Positions 60,599 through 64,000 of a stretch of DNA of 64,000 bases are shown piece by piece. How positions within the stretch are numbered: the stretch's first letter is position 1; every line of letters starts with the position of its first letter. The DNA comes from Aminivibrio sp. GTDB lineage: Bacteria; Synergistota; Synergistia; Synergistales; Aminobacteriaceae. A program made the translations under genes and the position numbers. The notes below the pieces were generated by a model, which was not told the origin of the DNA, ran no database searches, and was given only the letters and a program-made list of their open reading frames with translations. The stretch covers positions 1 to 64,000 of the forward strand of contig NZ_JAESIH010000043.1 of NCBI RefSeq assembly GCF_016756745.1, given 5' to 3'.

Positions 60599-63500
60599 TT
60601 AATTTTTTGAGAACGCACGGCGTATTCCCGCCTTTATTTTTTCCCTGCATGTCTGCAGGAAGACGTACAACCCCGGGATCAGGAAAATACCCAGTCCCGT
60701 CGCCAGGCTCATTCCGAAGAACATGGTCGTCCCCACGTGAAGGCGGCTTCCCGCACCCGCACCCGTTGCGACGAGCATGGGAGTGACTCCTATAACGCAG
60801 GTAAGGGCGGTCATCATGACTGACCGGAACCGTTCAGACGCCGCGATCCCGGCGGCCTCCATTATGGAGTGCGAGTGTTCGTCATGTTGTTCCTTTGCAA
60901 ACTCGATGATGAGGATGGCATTCTTCGCCGACAGCCCGACAAGCAGCAAAATACCCAACTGGGCGTAAATGCTGAGCGAAATTTTCATTATGAATATACC
61001 GATCATAGCCCCGAGCAGAGCTACCGGGAGAGAGAGTATGACTCCCAGAGGTACCGACCAGCTTTCATATTGCGCCACAAGGAACAGGTACCCGAACAGA
61101 ACGGCGATTACCATTATCAGGCCTGTTTGTCCTTGCGCTTCCTGCTCTTGATATGTCATTCCCGACCATTCAAGAGAATATCCTTCAGGCAGGGTTGAAG
61201 CAAGTTCCTTTACCTTTATGATACCTTGTCCCGTCGAGTTCCCAGATGCCATAAAGGCCGTTATCGCAGCGCTGGGAAAGAGATTGTAGCGGCTGACCGC
61301 ACGGGGCGCAAGGATCTTTTTGAGCGTCAGAAAGCTTTGCACCGGGACATGCTCACCCGTCATACTGTTGACGTAAATACTCCCGATATTGTTTATTTTA
61401 TTTCTGTACGGCCAGTCGGACTGTACTATGACCTTGTTTACCGTCGTCCCTATGTTGATATCGTTAATGTACGCGGTACCAAAGTACGTCTGCAGCGTAT
61501 TGAAGACATTTTCAACCGGAATGCCGAACATTTCCGCCTTTTCTCTGTCCAGATCAAGATAGAGGTGGGGCGTATCGGCGGTATAGGAACTGAAAGCGTA
61601 AAGAAACTCCGGTGACTGGTTGATTTTTCTTAGAAAATCGTTGAGAACCTCGGCGAGTTTTTGCGGGTCGTTGTCCAGCGTCGCCTGTAGTCGAATATCC
61701 AATCCCCCGGACATTCCGAGTCCCTGGATCGCCGGAGGCGTGAACACGTTAATATTCGCCTCAGGAACGGAAGCCGCAATCGCACGAACCTGCCCTACAA
61801 TGCCAGCCTGGCTCGTTTCCTCTGTTTTTCTGAGAGACCAGTTATCGAGACCCAAAACGATGGATCCGACGTTTTCTCCGGAATCTCCCATAATACTGAA
61901 ACCGATTATGCCAATAACGTCTTTAATCCCGGGGATATTTTTGAGCTGCGGAACTAGTTTGTTCATTACAGCCTGAGTTCTTCCCTGTGACGCCCCTTCG
62001 GGAAGCTGGACGACAGAGAACACCGCGCCCTGGTCCTCGTCCGGGACAAATGCCGTCGGCGTACTTTTCATGATTCCCACCGAAGCCGCAATCACCAGTG
62101 CAAGAAACCCGAGGGTGACAAGCGTTCTGCGGGCGATCCAAAGCGCACCGGAAACATACCCCCTGGAGGCGCTGGCCACCAGCCTGTTGAACCAGGCAAG
62201 AGGTCCCCTCGTTTTCGGCCTGACATCGTTGAGCATATGGGCGCACATGGCCGGGCTGAGCGTCAGCGCGACAATGAGCGAGAAGACCACCGAGAAGGAC
62301 ACCGTCACGGCGAACTGACGGTATATCTCTCCCGTGATGCCTCCCATAAACGCGACGGGAACGAATATGGCAAGGAAGACCAACGTTGTGGCGGTCATAG
62401 GTCCCGTTACGTCTTTCATGGCCTGAAGGGTCGCGTCCACGGAGTTGACCCCGTCCCTTTCCATGACGTACATAACTCGTTCCACGACTATGATGGCGTC
62501 ATCGACGACAGTTCCTATGACGAGAACGAACGCGAACAGGGTGAGGATGTTGATGCTGAAGCCAAGCGCAATCAGACCTGTAAACGTCGCCAAAAGGGAA
62601 ATCGGTATGGCCATGACGGGAACAAGGGTAACTCGCCAGTCCTGCAGAAAGAGGTAACAGACCAGAACGACGAGAGAGAACGTAAGAACCAGTGTCTGGA
62701 GAATTTCTTCGATTGTCGCCCTTACATAGTCAGTGGAGTCGTATCCAATCCGGAACGCCGTGTCGTCGGGCAGGTTCTTTTCCAGCTGTGACAGCGCTTT
62801 CTTCGTTGCAGCCATGGCGTCAAGAGCATTTGAACCGGATGCCTGCGAGAGCAGCATTACAGCGGAAGGAGATCCGTTGAGAGCGCCGTGGAAGGAGTAA
62901 TTCTCAGATCCGAGCTCTATTCTCGATACGTCCTTCAGCTTGACAAGCCCACCTTCCGCCGTCGTTCGCAGGACGATGTTCTCGAACTGGCGTACGCTTC
63001 CAAGACGACCGGTCGTCGTCAACGTATAGACCAGCGGCGTATTTTCGTTTCCGGGAGCCGCTCCGATTGAACCGAGGGATGCCTGTTTGTTCTGGCTCGT
63101 TATCGCATTGGCGACATCCACAGTGCTGAGCCCAATTGAAGCAAGGCGTTCCGGGTCAAGCCACACGCGAAGGCTGTATTTTGCTCCGAGCACTTCGACA
63201 TCGCCCAACCCCGGCACTCGCTTCAAGGTATTGCTCACGCTGTTGTAGGCATAGTCCGCCAGGAAGAGCTCGTCTCTCGTTCCATTCGGCGACATAAGGG
63301 CAACGAATCCAAGTGTGTCCGAGAACATGGTCTCCGTCGTTATCCCTCTCTTCGTAACTTCACTCGGCAGAAGAGGCGTTGCCTGCTGGACACGGTTCTG
63401 GACCTTAACCAGCGCCATATCCGGATCCGTTCCTGTTTTAAATGTGATAGTCAATGAGTAAAGCCCTGTGTTGCTTGACGTCGAGCTCATATAGATCATG

Positions 63501-63724
63501 TCGTCGACGCCGTTGATCGCTTCTTCAAGGGGAACGCCGACGGTATTCGCCAATGTTTCTGCGTCGGCGCCGGAATATGTCGCCGACACTCGTACCTCGG
63601 GCGGCGCGACATCGGGATATTGTTTCACAGGGAGGTTGAACGCCGCTATTATCCCCGCCAGCGTAAGGACAACGGCTATGACCATTGCGAACCTCGGGCG
63701 GTTTATAAAGAACTTCGAAAACAT
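60599..63724 (-). CDS. RND multidrug efflux pump, inner-membrane subunit (AcrB/HAE1 type)
   Basis: A 1041-residue proton antiporter with 12 helices and two large periplasmic loops. The proton relay Asp pair is in GTVVDDAIIVVE (helix 4), and the helix-10 Lys is in GLSAKNAILIIEFAK. N-terminal FFINRPRFAMVIAVV is the HAE1 opening. It exports hydrophobic drugs, bile salts or solvents. It starts 3 nt after the adaptor stop and ends 17 nt before the channel start, so the order is adaptor, pump, channel. Base composition and codon choice look less GC-biased than in the arn or leu genes. Confidence 0.96.
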   Translation of the reverse strand: MFSKFFINRPRFAMVIAVVLTLAGIIAAFNLPVKQYPDVAPPEVRVSATYSGADAETLANTVGVPLEEAINGVDDMIYMSSTSSNTGLYSLTITFKTGTDPDMALVKVQNRVQQATPLLPSEVTKRGITTETMFSDTLGFVALMSPNGTRDELFLADYAYNSVSNTLKRVPGLGDVEVLGAKYSLRVWLDPERLASIGLSTVDVANAITSQNKQASLGSIGAAPGNENTPLVYTLTTTGRLGSVRQFENIVLRTTAEGGLVKLKDVSRIELGSENYSFHGALNGSPSAVMLLSQASGSNALDAMAATKKALSQLEKNLPDDTAFRIGYDSTDYVRATIEEILQTLVLTFSLVVLVCYLFLQDWRVTLVPVMAIPISLLATFTGLIALGFSINILTLFAFVLVIGTVVDDAIIVVERVMYVMERDGVNSVDATLQAMKDVTGPMTATTLVFLAIFVPVAFMGGITGEIYRQFAVTVSFSVVFSLIVALTLSPAMCAHMLNDVRPKTRGPLAWFNRLVASASRGYVSGALWIARRTLVTLGFLALVIAASVGIMKSTPTAFVPDEDQGAVFSVVQLPEGASQGRTQAVMNKLVPQLKNIPGIKDVIGIIGFSIMGDSGENVGSIVLGLDNWSLRKTEETSQAGIVGQVRAIAASVPEANINVFTPPAIQGLGMSGGLDIRLQATLDNDPQKLAEVLNDFLRKINQSPEFLYAFSSYTADTPHLYLDLDREKAEMFGIPVENVFNTLQTYFGTAYINDINIGTTVNKVIVQSDWPYRNKINNIGSIYVNSMTGEHVPVQSFLTLKKILAPRAVSRYNLFPSAAITAFMASGNSTGQGIIKVKELASTLPEGYSLEWSGMTYQEQEAQGQTGLIMVIAVLFGYLFLVAQYESWSVPLGVILSLPVALLGAMIGIFIMKISLSIYAQLGILLLVGLSAKNAILIIEFAKEQHDEHSHSIMEAAGIAASERFRSVMMTALTCVIGVTPMLVATGAGAGSRLHVGTTMFFGMSLATGLGIFLIPGLYVFLQTCREKIKAGIRRAFSKN

Positions 63725-63727
63725 GGG

Positions 63728-64000
63728 TTATTTTCCCTCTCCCGCAGATGTCCGCGTGTCACCGCCGGTATTTCCGGATACTATTGGCTTCAGATCGTAA
63801 TCCGACTCCATCGCCCTCTCCGCCGGCGTTTTAGAATCATTTCCATTCGTCGCGGATACAGGCCTCACTTTCACTTCCGGTCGGACTGACTGCAGGCCGC
63901 GGAGAATAATCCTTTCGCCCGGCTCCAGCCCTGAAACTACTTCACGCATCGTGCCGAATTCTTCGCCGAGTTTCACCCTGCTCTTGTGAGCAATATCGTT
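63728..64000 (-). CDS. RND periplasmic adaptor (AcrA/MexA family), C-terminal part
   Basis: Cut by the window end; the last 90 or so codons are present. The sequence (HKSRVKLGEEFGTMREVVSGLEPGERIILRGLQSVRPEVKVRPV) matches the membrane-proximal beta-barrel end of HlyD/AcrA-type adaptors. A polar tail follows. It links the pump encoded downstream to the outer-membrane channel. The start and any linked regulator lie beyond the window. Confidence 0.88.
   Translation of the reverse strand, partial: NDIAHKSRVKLGEEFGTMREVVSGLEPGERIILRGLQSVRPEVKVRPVSATNGNDSKTPAERAMESDYDLKPIVSGNTGGDTRTSAGEGK

Overview
The window is a GC-rich bacterial chromosome segment with both ends open. Three things point to a diderm envelope: an almost complete lipid A L-Ara4N (arn) locus, an RND efflux operon with its own outer-membrane channel, and a periplasmic peptidyl-prolyl isomerase. 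Two aldehyde:ferredoxin oxidoreductases (one with a dedicated polyferredoxin), MoaD- and MoeB-like proteins, a TRAP transporter, an M20 amidohydrolase and two acetamidase/formamidase-family enzymes suggest a strict anaerobe that ferments amino or organic acids. The gene mix and style recall Synergistota. That placement is inference from memory, not a database result.

Layout, left to right. 0.2-2.0 kb: panF-type symporter with its YhdT partner (-). 2.1-6.9 kb: leuACDB operon (+) behind a Leu-rich leader peptide and attenuator. 6.9-12.4 kb: a (-) catabolic unit of HpcH/HpaI aldolase, PEP-mutase/isocitrate-lyase-like enzyme, DctPQM TRAP transporter and a GntR regulator. 12.5-18.6 kb: UPF0182 membrane protein, pseudopilin, lytic transglycosylase, M20 peptidase. 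18.7-26.2 kb: SMR/ArnE-F-like protein, arnT, arnC, arnA split into two genes, arnD and ugd; arnB is absent. 26.2-34.8 kb: a (-) operon from a PAS/GGDEF protein through dNK, a zinc-ribbon protein, an FAD enzyme and a lipid-free secreted protein to truD, then UPF0316 and a PpiC foldase. 35-40.7 kb: MoeB-like E1, aldehyde:ferredoxin oxidoreductase, MoaD and a dead S9 peptidase. 40.7-47.4 kb: two half-size ChrA proteins, then a LacI-regulated unit of transporter, gamma-glutamyltransferase-like enzyme and amidase. 47.8-51.1 kb: deaminase, small secreted protein and the ferredoxin/AOR pair, flanked by inverted copies of a 96-bp repeat. 51.6-53.7 kb: ArsR-controlled ABC exporter. 53.7-58.8 kb: a partly decayed sugar-acid/hydroxy-acid locus (RraA, SDR, LacI, enolase superfamily, UxaA, MDR dehydrogenase, amidase). 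59-64 kb: RND efflux operon, cut by the window end.

Three kinds of non-coding signal stand out. First, a family of roughly 240-280 bp palindromic elements with ends CCTRAATCCGC...GCGGATTYAGG sits at many operon borders. Second, structured leaders or small transcripts ending in intrinsic terminators lie next to the tungsten/pterin genes, before the first AOR and before moaD. Third, several regulators have clear palindromic operators. The window is also rich in gene remnants, including two in-frame chimeras of unrelated enzyme families. No tRNA, rRNA, CRISPR array or intact transposase was seen.
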